Assembly (NCBI GenBank): GCA_948468275.1
Contig: CAOKHI010000008.1
Location: 1-53,107, forward strand
Direction: 5' to 3'
From: an uncultured Clostridium sp.
GTDB lineage: Bacteria; Bacillota; Clostridia; TANB77; CAG-508
DNA length: 53,107 nucleotides
The notes under the pieces were generated by a model that had not been told where the DNA came from, ran no database searches, and worked only from the letters and a program-made list of their open reading frames with translations. Every line of letters starts with the position of its first letter. The stretch's first letter is position 1. Made by a program: the position numbers and the translations under genes. This document shows positions 21,402 to 30,736 of the stretch, piece by piece.

Positions 21402-21470
21402 TTTGAAGAACGGGCGATTATTAATCGCCCCTCTAATGTTTTTTATATCTTACTTTATAAGTTCTTCAAA
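21402..21470 (-). terminator. Composite inverted repeat after the RND gene
   Basis: GTTCTTCAAA (21461-21470) and TTTGAAGAAC (21402-21411) pair around a 9-bp GGGCGATTA/TAATCGCCC hairpin (21412-21430). It begins six bases after the exporter's stop codon. There is no U-tract, so termination is not certain. Confidence 0.45.
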
Positions 21471-21476
21471 GACATT

Positions 21477-24400
21477 TTACTTTTTATATGCTTTTTCTTT
21501 ATTAAATACCATATACAAACAAGGTATTAAAAACAATGTTAATAAAGTTGCATATATTAGTCCTCCTATTGTAACTATTCCAAGTGATTTTATCATTTCT
21601 GTACCTGAGCCTATTCCTAGCGCCATTGTTGAAAGTCCAAGTATTGTTGTTAGTGCTGTCATCAAAATTGGTCTTAGACGTGTTTTTCCTGTTTGTATTA
21701 ATGCATCTTTTATTTTCATTCCCTTATCTTTTCTTAAATTATTTGCATAATCAATAAATACTATACCATTATTTACTACAATTCCTGCAAGCATTAAGAA
21801 TCCAAGCATTGCAATTAGGCTTATTTCTGAACCAGATATAAATAGAGCAATTAACCCTCCTGTAAATGCAAGTGGTATTGTGAACATTACTATAAATGGT
21901 GATTTTAATGACTGGAACTGTGCAACCATTATTAAGTATATAAATACTATTGCAAGTAGTATCATTAAACCTAAATCTTGTAATGACTCATTTATTGTTT
22001 CACTTTCTCCTTGTACTTCTACAGTATATCCTGTTGGTGATGTGTATTCTTTAATTTTTTGAGATATGCTTTTTCCTACTATTCCAACATTTGCATCTGT
22101 TTTTATTGTTACTGATACATTAATATATTTATCCCCATTATCATGTGATATCGCTCTTAAAGAATCTGCTTCTTCTATTGATGCTATTTCAGATAATTTC
22201 ACTTCTACTTCTTCTTGATTTTTCTTACCTTTTAAGATTATTTTATCTAAATTCTCGTTTGTTACAGTTTTTTCTTTTGATTTTGCAATTATTACTTGAT
22301 AATCCTTATTATCTAAACTTACTTTTGTTGCTTCTTTTTCATTTAAAATTTCTGATGATACTGTACTATATATTTGTGCAACTGTTAATCCATAATCCAT
22401 AGCTTTAGTTTTGTCTACATTTATTCTTGTTTCTTTTGATGTATCACCTATTCCATCATCTACTGTGTCTACACCTTCTACTGGTTCTAAAAGTGATTTT
22501 ATATCTTTTGCTATTTCTTGTAATTTATCTGTATCTTTTCCTTTTACTACAATTTGTATTCCTGATGTCATCATAGAAGATAAGTCCATATCTGATGTAC
22601 TAACTTCTATTTCACAATTAAAATCTTTAGTTAGTTCATATATTTTATTTGCAATTTCTTTATTTTGCATAGTTTTATCTTCTTTTAGAATTGCATACAT
22701 ACTAATAGAATTCCCACTACTACTTGATACTGATGAAATAGAACTCATAGTTCCTGAATCTACTGCTCCAATTTCTTCTATATCTTGTATTGTTAATAAT
22801 TTTTCTATTATCTCATCTGACATTTTTTTTGCATCTGTGCTTGTAACTTCTTTTGGTGTATTCATTGTAATAGATATTTGTTTTCCTTCAACTTCTGGTA
22901 TAAATGCTGTTCCCATTGAACCTGCAAGCATAAAACTTGCTATTAATAAAACTATGGTTAATATTATTACTATTATTTTATGGTTAAGTGCTACTTTTAA
23001 AAGTTTCTCATAAATATTTACTACTTTATCAAAGAAAATAGTTTTTTTCTCTTTTGTAGTTTTGAACATTTTTGAAGACATAGCAGGAACTAGTGTTAAT
23101 GCTACAATTAAACTTGCAAGTAGTGAATATGCTATTGTAAGTCCCATATCTGCAAATAGTTGCTTAGATATTCCATCTATAAACACAATAGGCAAAAATA
23201 CACATACTGTTGTTAAAGTAGAAGATGTTATAGCAGATGCTACACTTGATGCTCCTTTTATTGCTGCTTCTTTTACACTTGAACCTTCTTTAAGTAACCT
23301 GTATATATTTTCAATTACTACTATAGAGTTATCTACTAGCATTCCTACTCCTAATGCAAGACCAGATAATGAAATTACATTAATTGTTACTCCTGTAAAA
23401 TACATTAAGGTAATTGCAAATGTTAAACTAATTGGAATAGATAATGCAATTATAATTGTTGGTTTATAATCTTTTAGGAATACGAATAATATAATTACTG
23501 CTAAAATTCCACCATATAATAAATTCTCTAATACAGAATTTATTATCATGTCTATGTAAATGCCTTGATCCATTAATGTTGTAAATCTTACATTTTCATT
23601 ATTTTCTTCTAGTTTTTCCATATTGTCTTGTATATTTTTACAAACTTCTGCTGTTGATGCTGTACTTTGTTTTTGGAAGGTAAGAATTACACCATTATTT
23701 CCATTTACTTTTGCATATAATTCACTTGAATTATCTGTAATTTCTATATCTGCTAAGTCTTGTAATGTAACATTTTCAAGTCCTTCTATATCAAATGACA
23801 ATATTTTTAGTTGTTTTATTTCATCAATATTTTCAAATTTTTCTCCTACTTTTACTATCATTTTATCTTGACTTGTTTGTATATATCCTGCTGGCATAGA
23901 AAAATTTTGTGCTGTAAGTATATTAGAAATCATCTCTTGTGTAACAATTCCATCTATTGATGCATTTTTAAGAGCTGCATCACGTGCTGTTTCGAATTCT
24001 TTTATTCCTTTATTTAATTCTTCTTCACCTGAAATAATTCCACTACTTGCTTTACTAAGTTCAGTAGTTAATTGTACTTTTGCCATTTCTAATTGTTTTT
24101 CTTTTTCTTCTAATTCTCTCTTTTGTGATTGTAATTGTGTTTTTGTAATATTTATTTGATTTAACCCTGTATTTATTTCATTTAATTTATCGCTTGTTTG
24201 TTTTTTTAATTGTTCTGTTTTTGTAATACTTTCATTCAAAGTTTGTAATTGCATTTTTTGTGCACCTGTTAAGTTGTTTCCCAACTTTGTTAATTCTGCT
24301 TTTTGCCCATTTAATTTATTAAGTAAAGATTCCATCCCATTTAAAGTTGTTTTTAGAGTTGTTTTTGTTAAATTTAATTGTTCTTCTTTTGCAATAATTT

Positions 24401-25178
24401 GTGAATTTCCTTGTTCTATTTTATTTTTTCCTGTTTTTATTGCTGCAATTCCATCTATTAATTTTTTAGTTTGTTCATTTGATTGCTTTTCTAATTCTTT
24501 TTTTCCTGTTTCTAGTTGTTTTTTTGCAGTATTTAGTTCACTTTCTGTTTCAGATAGTTTTTTATTAACATTTTCTAAAATTCGTGTATTTATATTATCA
24601 ATTTTTTCTTGATTTAGACTAATTTTTATTTGCTCTTCTAATAATCCTGTTGCATTTACAGATGCTACTCCATCTATTCTTTCTAATTCTGGTAAAATAT
24701 CCTCATTTACCATTTTTGTTATTTCTGCTGTGGTTGTATCTTTTACATCTACTGCAGTTAGCATAATTGGCATCATATTTGGGTTTATTTTACTTACAAT
24801 CGGTGCACCTACTCCTTCATCTTTCCATGCTGTTTTTATTAAATCTAGTTTACTGTTTATTTCTATTAAAGCTGAGTCCATGTTTACATCATTAGAAAAT
24901 TCCAATACTACAACAGATGAGTTTTCAGATGATATAGAAGAAACATTTTTTATGTTAGTTACTGTTGCCATAGACTGTTCTACAGGTTTTGTAACTACTG
25001 TTTCTACTTTTTCTGGACTTGCTCCTACATATGTAGTCATTATAATTGCATATGGTAAATCCATTTTAGGAAGTAAGTCTGTTGTCATATTGGTAAATGA
25101 AATTACTCCTAACAAAATAATTAATATTACTGCAACAAATACAGTAAATGGTTTTCTTACACTATAATTTGAAAACAT
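21477..25178 (-). CDS. RND-family efflux transporter permease (HAE1/SwrC-like)
   Basis: An inner-membrane proton-driven exporter of about 1,233 residues. It has the RND plan: an N-terminal helix (VFVAVILIILLGVISF), a first large extracytoplasmic loop, six membrane helices containing LALGVGMLVDNSIVVIENIY, a second large loop, and a final helix bundle with MLAGIVVNNGIVFIDYAN. The first loop carries an inserted coiled coil rich in K, E, Q and N (about residues 200-400), a feature of Gram-positive members. I chose ATG 25178; an ATG at 25190 abuts the AAAGG site and is unlikely. The gene follows a PF06541-type membrane protein with a short gap, suggesting co-expression. The substrate is unknown. 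Confidence 0.93.
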   Translation of the reverse strand: MFSNYSVRKPFTVFVAVILIILLGVISFTNMTTDLLPKMDLPYAIIMTTYVGASPEKVETVVTKPVEQSMATVTNIKNVSSISSENSSVVVLEFSNDVNMDSALIEINSKLDLIKTAWKDEGVGAPIVSKINPNMMPIMLTAVDVKDTTTAEITKMVNEDILPELERIDGVASVNATGLLEEQIKISLNQEKIDNINTRILENVNKKLSETESELNTAKKQLETGKKELEKQSNEQTKKLIDGIAAIKTGKNKIEQGNSQIIAKEEQLNLTKTTLKTTLNGMESLLNKLNGQKAELTKLGNNLTGAQKMQLQTLNESITKTEQLKKQTSDKLNEINTGLNQINITKTQLQSQKRELEEKEKQLEMAKVQLTTELSKASSGIISGEEELNKGIKEFETARDAALKNASIDGIVTQEMISNILTAQNFSMPAGYIQTSQDKMIVKVGEKFENIDEIKQLKILSFDIEGLENVTLQDLADIEITDNSSELYAKVNGNNGVILTFQKQSTASTAEVCKNIQDNMEKLEENNENVRFTTLMDQGIYIDMIINSVLENLLYGGILAVIILFVFLKDYKPTIIIALSIPISLTFAITLMYFTGVTINVISLSGLALGVGMLVDNSIVVIENIYRLLKEGSSVKEAAIKGASSVASAITSSTLTTVCVFLPIVFIDGISKQLFADMGLTIAYSLLASLIVALTLVPAMSSKMFKTTKEKKTIFFDKVVNIYEKLLKVALNHKIIVIILTIVLLIASFMLAGSMGTAFIPEVEGKQISITMNTPKEVTSTDAKKMSDEIIEKLLTIQDIEEIGAVDSGTMSSISSVSSSSGNSISMYAILKEDKTMQNKEIANKIYELTKDFNCEIEVSTSDMDLSSMMTSGIQIVVKGKDTDKLQEIAKDIKSLLEPVEGVDTVDDGIGDTSKETRINVDKTKAMDYGLTVAQIYSTVSSEILNEKEATKVSLDNKDYQVIIAKSKEKTVTNENLDKIILKGKKNQEEVEVKLSEIASIEEADSLRAISHDNGDKYINVSVTIKTDANVGIVGKSISQKIKEYTSPTGYTVEVQGESETINESLQDLGLMILLAIVFIYLIMVAQFQSLKSPFIVMFTIPLAFTGGLIALFISGSEISLIAMLGFLMLAGIVVNNGIVFIDYANNLRKDKGMKIKDALIQTGKTRLRPILMTALTTILGLSTMALGIGSGTEMIKSLGIVTIGGLIYATLLTLFLIPCLYMVFNKEKAYKK

Positions 25179-25201
25179 TTTTTTCAACATCCTTTCTTGT
25201 T

Positions 25202-26032
25202 TTAGCTCATATGAGCTGGTGTAAATAGTTTCAAATAATATGGTTGTATATCTTTTAACACATCTTTTACAAATATTATATTATTGTCTTTTCCTGTTAA
25301 TTTAATATTTGGATATGCTTTTAACATTTTTTCATCTGAAAAATATTTTAATGTAAAGTTCTTTATGTCTTCATTTTTATATAATTCAACACATTCAAAG
25401 ATATATTCATCATATTTTTGCAACTCTAAATTATATGTAGCAACTAGTCTTGTAAAGAACATTTTTAATGCAAAACTTGAAACTAAAAAATCTACAAATA
25501 TTAGTAATGTTCCTAATATTATAGCTGTCTTTAATATTTTTTTAGAAAATTTTTCTTTTATTTTTTCTATCATATTATCAATTTTAGGATTAAAATAAGA
25601 CATTAAATAAATAGCAAGTATTCCCCAAAAAAAAGAAAATGCTATACAAATTCTACCATTTATATTAAATGCCATATCTGAATAGTCCCACCATTTAATA
25701 TGAAATATAAATTCTCCTATAAGACTTACTACATACTCTAATACAGACCCAATTATAAATCCACCAAAAAACAGTGTATAATTATTTTTATTAAAACGCT
25801 GTAATCCCATTATCATAATTGTTGCACCTATACCATATATACAACAAACTGGTAAATGTAATGAACTTCTCCTACTTTCTATTACTCCTTTAGTTACCAA
25901 TCCAAAAATAGTTTCAATAATAAATCCAACTACACTATAGATAATAAAATAAGCAAATAATCTCCAAATAGAAATTCCACATATATATAATCCTTTTTTA
26001 TCTTCTTTTACAATTTCAACATTTTTTTCCAT
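25202..26032 (-). CDS. Membrane protein of the putative ABC-transporter type IV family (PF06541)
   Basis: A 276-residue protein with five or six membrane segments. The first half matches the family pattern (FAYFIIYSVVGFIIETIF, SLHLPVCCIYGIGA, GSVLEYVVSLIGE, WWDYSD). The last 100 residues are a helical soluble tail. Despite the family name no ATPase partner is adjacent. It is followed 23 bases later by the RND exporter. GGGG lies before ATG 26032. Its molecular role is not established. Confidence 0.85.
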   Translation of the reverse strand: MEKNVEIVKEDKKGLYICGISIWRLFAYFIIYSVVGFIIETIFGLVTKGVIESRRSSLHLPVCCIYGIGATIMIMGLQRFNKNNYTLFFGGFIIGSVLEYVVSLIGEFIFHIKWWDYSDMAFNINGRICIAFSFFWGILAIYLMSYFNPKIDNMIEKIKEKFSKKILKTAIILGTLLIFVDFLVSSFALKMFFTRLVATYNLELQKYDEYIFECVELYKNEDIKNFTLKYFSDEKMLKAYPNIKLTGKDNNIIFVKDVLKDIQPYYLKLFTPAHMS

Positions 26033-26280
26033 ATATTCCCCTAATAAAACATTTTTCGATTATGATTATTTTATCAAATTTTTATAAATCTGTAAACATA
26101 ATTTTGTGTCTATTTTGTAAATTATGTTAATTTTTTATTATTTCTTCTATTTTATACCTAAATCAATTATCTATCAACTTTATTTTTCGTTAATTATGTA
26201 TTTTTAGCACTTTTTTCTGATATATTTTTTATGTATAAAAGATTATACTAACCTATTTTCTAAATTTATAATTTTTATTT

Positions 26281-26460
26281 CCACTTTTTTTGAATAAATG
26301 TTTCACTCAAGTTCAATAAAAACAAGTGCAGGTTATAATTTAAAATAACTTCTTCTATTTGCATTCTTGTTAATATATCAATATAGTTCAAAGGCTCATC
26401 CCATATATAAATATTTGCTTGCTCTCACCACTTAATAGATTAATTTCTTTGCTTCATGCT
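26281..26460 (-). pseudogene. Decayed ABC-F ATPase C-terminus
   Basis: One minus-strand frame reads ANIYIWDEPLNYIDILTR and on to MQIEEVILNY, matching the Walker B region of ABC-F proteins of the Lsa/Vga type. The signature LLSGE lies just upstream in another frame. There is no start, and the rest of the protein is missing. This is a remnant of a former ribosome-protection-type gene. Confidence 0.75.
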
Positions 26461-26490
26461 ATAATATAAATATTTCTATTTCTCTAAGCT

Positions 26491-26534
26491 AAAAAATAGT
26501 GCAAAATTATTTTAATAATCCTGCACTATTTTTT
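26491..26534. terminator. Bidirectional terminator after the first Gly-rich gene
   Basis: AAAAAATAGTGCA pairs with TGCACTATTTTTT around an 18-base loop, giving T-runs on both strands. A closely similar hairpin ends the paralogue at 30681-30721. Confidence 0.75.
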
Positions 26535-26544
26535 CTATAAATAT

Positions 26545-28320
26545 CTACATATCTAAATCACTATATACACCATCTATAATACTTCCTACAACAACTGCTC
26601 CTTGTCCGCCACTGCCTGCGCTGTTTCCTGGTCCTCCTGTTGCATCAAAAGATAATTCGTTAGAATAATTCTTTTCTCCTACAAATACATTTATCGAACC
26701 TCCCCCAGAGCCTCCTCCAAAAAATTGCCTACTATTTCCTGTTCCTTTAGTCCCTGATGAACCTTTAGATTCAATTTTTCCTGTTCCTTCTAATTTAGAG
26801 CAAGACATAATAAGTAATCCTCCTGTTCCTCTACTTGGGTTTCCTGCCCCATTGGCATTACCTGTTTGTCCTGTACCTGCTGCTCCTCCATTAGGTTTTG
26901 CACTAGCAGTAGCAAGTCCTCCACCAGGAAAATATGCTCCTCCTGATGATCCACCTGAAAAAGCTGTTCCTGCACTTCCACTACCTGCTGAACCAGATAA
27001 ATTTTGCCAACCATGGTCATAATAAGAATTTGCAATATAACGTCCTGCACCACCGCCTCCTGTTCCTCTTCTACTTCCTACTGCTCCTGGTTTAACTCCA
27101 TTATCTCCATGACCACCTGAAACTCCTGGGCAACTAACATTTTGTCCAGCTGCTCCTGCTCCTCCTATTGCTGGAATATATTCAAAGTTTCCATCTGCAT
27201 TTTTGTATAAATATACATTTTGTCCTACTGCTTTTGCTCCTCTTGCTGTCATACTTATTGTTCCATTGTTTGTTATATTTCCTGTGCAATAGATTACCAT
27301 TCCTTTTGGCCCTCCAAATCCACTTGCATTTGCTACTGAAGTTAGTGTTACATTTTCATTTATTGTTAGATTTCCTTCTACTTTTAATACTACTGTATTT
27401 TGGGCATAATTGCTTGCTGTTGTTGCTACGTCTTGTGCTACATCTCCAAATTGATATGTAGCAGTTATGTTTGGTTCTGTTCCTGTTTTGGTTATAGTTG
27501 CTCCTTCATATTCGCTATTTCCATCTAGTACCATATCTCCTTGATGTTTTATTACATTAAAAATATATTTTTCTTCTGTTTCTTCTCCTTCACTTGTTTT
27601 TCCTTTTACTTTTATTTTCTTTATTCCACTAGTATTTACTTCTTTTATTGCTGTTAATATATCTACTTTGTTTTGCAATATTGTTTTTACTTCACAACTT
27701 GCTCTTCCTGTTCTTCCATTGCTTCCTTTTATTCTAAAATAATATGTTCCATTTTCTCTTACTTTATATATTTTTACTGTATCTGTATTTTCAGTGCTTT
27801 CTACTTCTTCTGCTCCATTTGTTGCTTGTATTAAGGTTATTTCTCCTTCTTGTGTACTTGCAGTTAAGCGTATTTGTACTTCATCTAAGTCTTCTCCTTG
27901 AGTTATTACTTCTGCTATTCCTGTTGGTTTTACTCCTTTTAACTCTTCACCTATTGTTACATTATAATCTTTATCTATTATAAATTCATGGTCTTTATAT
28001 TCTCCTTCTATTGCATCTCCTACATCTGTTGCTATTCCTATATCATTTAATTTGTCTACTACTGCTTCTTTATCTATTTTTCCTATTCCTTCTATTCTTA
28101 TTCCTGCTATTTCTAAGTCAATTTCTTCTTTTAATTGTTTTTTATTATATTATTGTGTTCCTTTTGTTGCTTGCGATAATATTCCATCTTGCTTTAATAT
28201 TATATTTATTGTCACCCCTGCTAATATTAATAGTACTATTATTGTTATTATTAGTGCTATTAATGTTATTGCTTTTTCCTTAATTGCTTCTTGCTTTGTT
28301 TCTACTTTTTTCCTTTTCAT
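26545..28320 (-). pseudogene. Pilin-like Gly-rich surface protein X1, interrupted by an in-frame TAA
   Basis: ATG 28320 has GGGAGG upstream. Residues 1-56 hold a pilin-like N-terminus (KAITLIALIITIIVLLILAG). A TAA at 28152-28150 then interrupts the frame, and the same frame continues open for 534 codons: beta-rich domains, then a Gly/Ser/Ala-rich C-terminus (GGAGAAGQN, GSGGGSINVFVGE, GSGGQGAVVVG). The pilin-like helix would anchor the protein in the membrane and the Gly-rich part would be surface exposed. The stop stands where a Glu or Gln codon would fit. The same TAA is in the paralogue X2 within a shared identical block. The gene is either recently inactivated or read through; the long intact remainder fits both. 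Confidence 0.65.
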
Positions 28321-28356
28321 CTGTTCCTCCCTATATTTATTTTTCTTATGCTCATA

Positions 28357-28385
28357 GTTATATATTATCTTACATTTTATGGCAA
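28357..28385 (-). promoter_or_regulatory. Sigma-A-like promoter of X1
   Basis: TTGCCA, 17 bases, TATAAC on the minus strand, 37 bases before ATG 28320. An identical copy precedes X2 at 32541-32569. Confidence 0.65.
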
Positions 28386-28472
28386 TATATTTCACCTGTT
28401 TTGTTAATCGCTTGTTTTCATAATATTAAATTAGTATGATGTTTTTCTTTTTAGATTAAATTTTTCCCATAT

Positions 28473-28513
28473 AAAAACAGGTAGTAGTCCACTATGGAGC
28501 ACAACCTGTTTTT
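28473..28513. terminator. Terminator between Y1 and X1
   Basis: AAAAACAGGT pairs with ACCTGTTTTT, with an inner TAGT/ACTA stem and T-runs on both sides. It ends the Y1 transcript before the X1 promoter. The copy at 32657-32697 is identical. Confidence 0.75.
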
Positions 28514-28628
28514 TTATAATATCTTAGAAGATTATTTTTAAATATTAAGCTACTTTTATTTCCACTACAAGTGCGTTTTATCTTTTTCATAATCATTAAC
28601 TCTACTTACTTATATAAGATAGTAATAG

Positions 28629-30515
28629 TTACTTTAAATACAAACAAACTCTAAAACCATATGCATATGGTGCAGTAACATCATTTACTTTACTTGTTCC
28701 TCTATATCCTGTAAATCTAGAACCTGTTCCATTTGAATAATTTGATCTCCAAACTGCATGAGATGAAGTGTAATTGTATGTTTCTGTTGTCCATTCATGA
28801 TGATTTGCTGCCATATCATGTATGTTACATACTTGATCGTTATGAGTACCTGTTAACATACTTGCACCATAATTTGTATTTACTCCTGCTTGTGAATAAG
28901 ATGTATTTCCTGAATATGCTTGAATAAATATAATAGCAGTATCCCAAGCATACGAATTTACTAAATCACTATAAGCTCCATAAGCCTCACTATACATTCG
29001 TCTTGATACATCTGCTGCACTTGGTTGAGAAATGTTTGTCCAAACAGCTCCACTTTTTGAATCTGGTAATCCATCTGAACCTTTATTTGCTTCAAAACGT
29101 GCCATATAATATCCTCCATGTTCATTTACACTATTTTTGAATCCTTTTAAATCACGTGCTGAAGTATTATCATAAGAAGAATTTTCTAACTCTTCAAAAA
29201 CTCCAAAAAAAGCACCATCTCCAATAGGAACTCCTGCAACACTTCCTCCCCAACTACCTGTCGCAAAATTATACCTATTCAACTTAACAACATTTCCATC
29301 AACTGCAATCCACACAAATTGATTTCCTTCTGCATCTTGAATAACTAATCCTTTCTTATATCCATTTTCATCATCCCACTTTGCATTTCCTACATCTACT
29401 GGTTTAAACCCTTTTGGAATTTCTGGATTAAATGCTGTTGGGTCTTCACCATCTTTTGTACTATTTTCTGTAAATATTCCAGATGCATCTGGTTTTCCTG
29501 GAAGTTCTGCTGTTTCTACTGTTATAGCTTGTGTACTAATTGTTTCTTTTGCATTTCCTGCATTATCTATTGTTAATATATGCAAATAATATAGTCCTTC
29601 TACTGTTGCTTTTAGTTTTATATCCTGTATATTTTCTGTAAATGTTCCTCCTGTATAATTATTTGGATCTGTTCCTACATTATCTGATGTAGTAGTATAC
29701 TCCCATTTACATGCTTGTATATTTACTCCACTTTGGTCATCTGTTAATTCAATATGTGCTGTTATTTTTGAAATTATATTTGTACTTGTTGTACTAAATT
29801 CTATTTTAGCATCATTTGGTAACTCCTCATCTTCTATTATTTTACTTACTGTGTTTCCTGCTTCTTTTCCATCCCACAATCTTACATATACTGTATCATG
29901 TAAATTTAATTCACTAGCTTTATTTCCAATTATCCATCCATCATCTTCTTGTGAGTTTACTTGATATTGTATTTTATATACACAATTTGTAGTCATCTCA
30001 ACACTTGCCTTTTGTTCTTTCCATTCTACAGTTTTAAACTCTATTGTCCCTTCATTTATTGGAACCTTTTTAACTATTTTAACTTCTCCATTTGTTTCTA
30101 TTTCCATGTAATACTCTTCTCGAATGTTATCTTTATTTGGTTTTACATAAGTTAATGTTGTTATACCTCCTTCATTATATTCAAATTCTGTTATTTCTCC
30201 TGTATTTTTTAAATTTTCATTTAAGTTATCTTTAGTATAACAATCTATTCTTTTTATGTTTGTGTCTTTCAAATATTTATCATAATATTCTGCTGTTATT
30301 GCTGACCACGCAATTTTTATTTCTTCTTTAGCTACTTCTTCTTTATATTTGTTTGTTGCTTGTGTTGTTTTTTCTAACATATTTCCTTGTGATAATATTT
30401 TTATTGTTACTCCTGCCAATATTAATAATAAAATTATTGTAATTATAAGTGCTATTAATGTTATTCCTTTTTGTTTTTTTAACTTTCTTTGCAATTCTAC
30501 ATATTTAGTTATCAT
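28629..30515 (-). CDS. Pilin-like surface protein with FGE-sulfatase-type C-terminal domain (Y1)
   Basis: An intact 628-residue protein. The N-terminus KKQKGITLIALIITII is a type IV pilin-like signal with Ala in place of the usual Glu5. The middle contains beta-sandwich, Ig-like segments. The last 250 residues resemble the formylglycine-generating-enzyme/C-lectin fold (FVWIAVDGN, GGYYMARFEANKG, NIHDMAANHHEWTTET, YGFRVCLYLK). Similar domains act as ligand-binding surface modules, so a role in adhesion is inferred. ATG 30515 has GGAAGGG upstream and a TTGACA/TAGAAT promoter 55-85 bases upstream. It is the intact counterpart of the truncated Y2. Confidence 0.85.
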   Translation of the reverse strand: MITKYVELQRKLKKQKGITLIALIITIILLLILAGVTIKILSQGNMLEKTTQATNKYKEEVAKEEIKIAWSAITAEYYDKYLKDTNIKRIDCYTKDNLNENLKNTGEITEFEYNEGGITTLTYVKPNKDNIREEYYMEIETNGEVKIVKKVPINEGTIEFKTVEWKEQKASVEMTTNCVYKIQYQVNSQEDDGWIIGNKASELNLHDTVYVRLWDGKEAGNTVSKIIEDEELPNDAKIEFSTTSTNIISKITAHIELTDDQSGVNIQACKWEYTTTSDNVGTDPNNYTGGTFTENIQDIKLKATVEGLYYLHILTIDNAGNAKETISTQAITVETAELPGKPDASGIFTENSTKDGEDPTAFNPEIPKGFKPVDVGNAKWDDENGYKKGLVIQDAEGNQFVWIAVDGNVVKLNRYNFATGSWGGSVAGVPIGDGAFFGVFEELENSSYDNTSARDLKGFKNSVNEHGGYYMARFEANKGSDGLPDSKSGAVWTNISQPSAADVSRRMYSEAYGAYSDLVNSYAWDTAIIFIQAYSGNTSYSQAGVNTNYGASMLTGTHNDQVCNIHDMAANHHEWTTETYNYTSSHAVWRSNYSNGTGSRFTGYRGTSKVNDVTAPYAYGFRVCLYLK

Positions 30516-30570
30516 TTATTATCCCTTCCTTTGTTTTTCTTTTTATTTTAAAATGTGTATTTTCTTTTAA

Positions 30571-30599
30571 ATTCTATGATAACTAATAATTATTGTCAA
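30571..30599 (-). promoter_or_regulatory. Sigma-A promoter of Y1
   Basis: TTGACA, 17 bases, TAGAAT on the minus strand. The paralogous Y2 promoter at 33250-33278 has TTGACA, 17 bases, TAAAAT. Confidence 0.75.
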
Positions 30600-30680
30600 T
30601 TATGTTTTAATGGTTTATTGCTTTAGATTAACTTTTATTGTTCACATGTTGCCATAATATTAAATTGCATTCTGTAAACT

Positions 30681-30721
30681 AAAAAATAGTGCAAAATTAT
30701 TTAAATAATCCTGCACTATTT
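30681..30721. terminator. Terminator after X2
   Basis: AAATAGTGCA pairs with TGCACTATTT around an 18-base loop. It is a diverged copy of the X1 terminator. Confidence 0.65.
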
Positions 30722-30736
30722 AATTTCTATAAATAT

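Larger units (their letters stand above)
27145..28790 (-). repeat. 1,646-bp identical repeat, copy 1
   Basis: No differences were seen by eye from 31329-32974 (constant offset 4184). It spans the 3' end of the FGE-domain gene, the intergenic terminator and promoter, and the 5' two thirds of the Gly-rich gene. Flanking paralogous parts differ, so the block points to recent gene conversion or unequal crossing-over. Confidence 0.9.
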
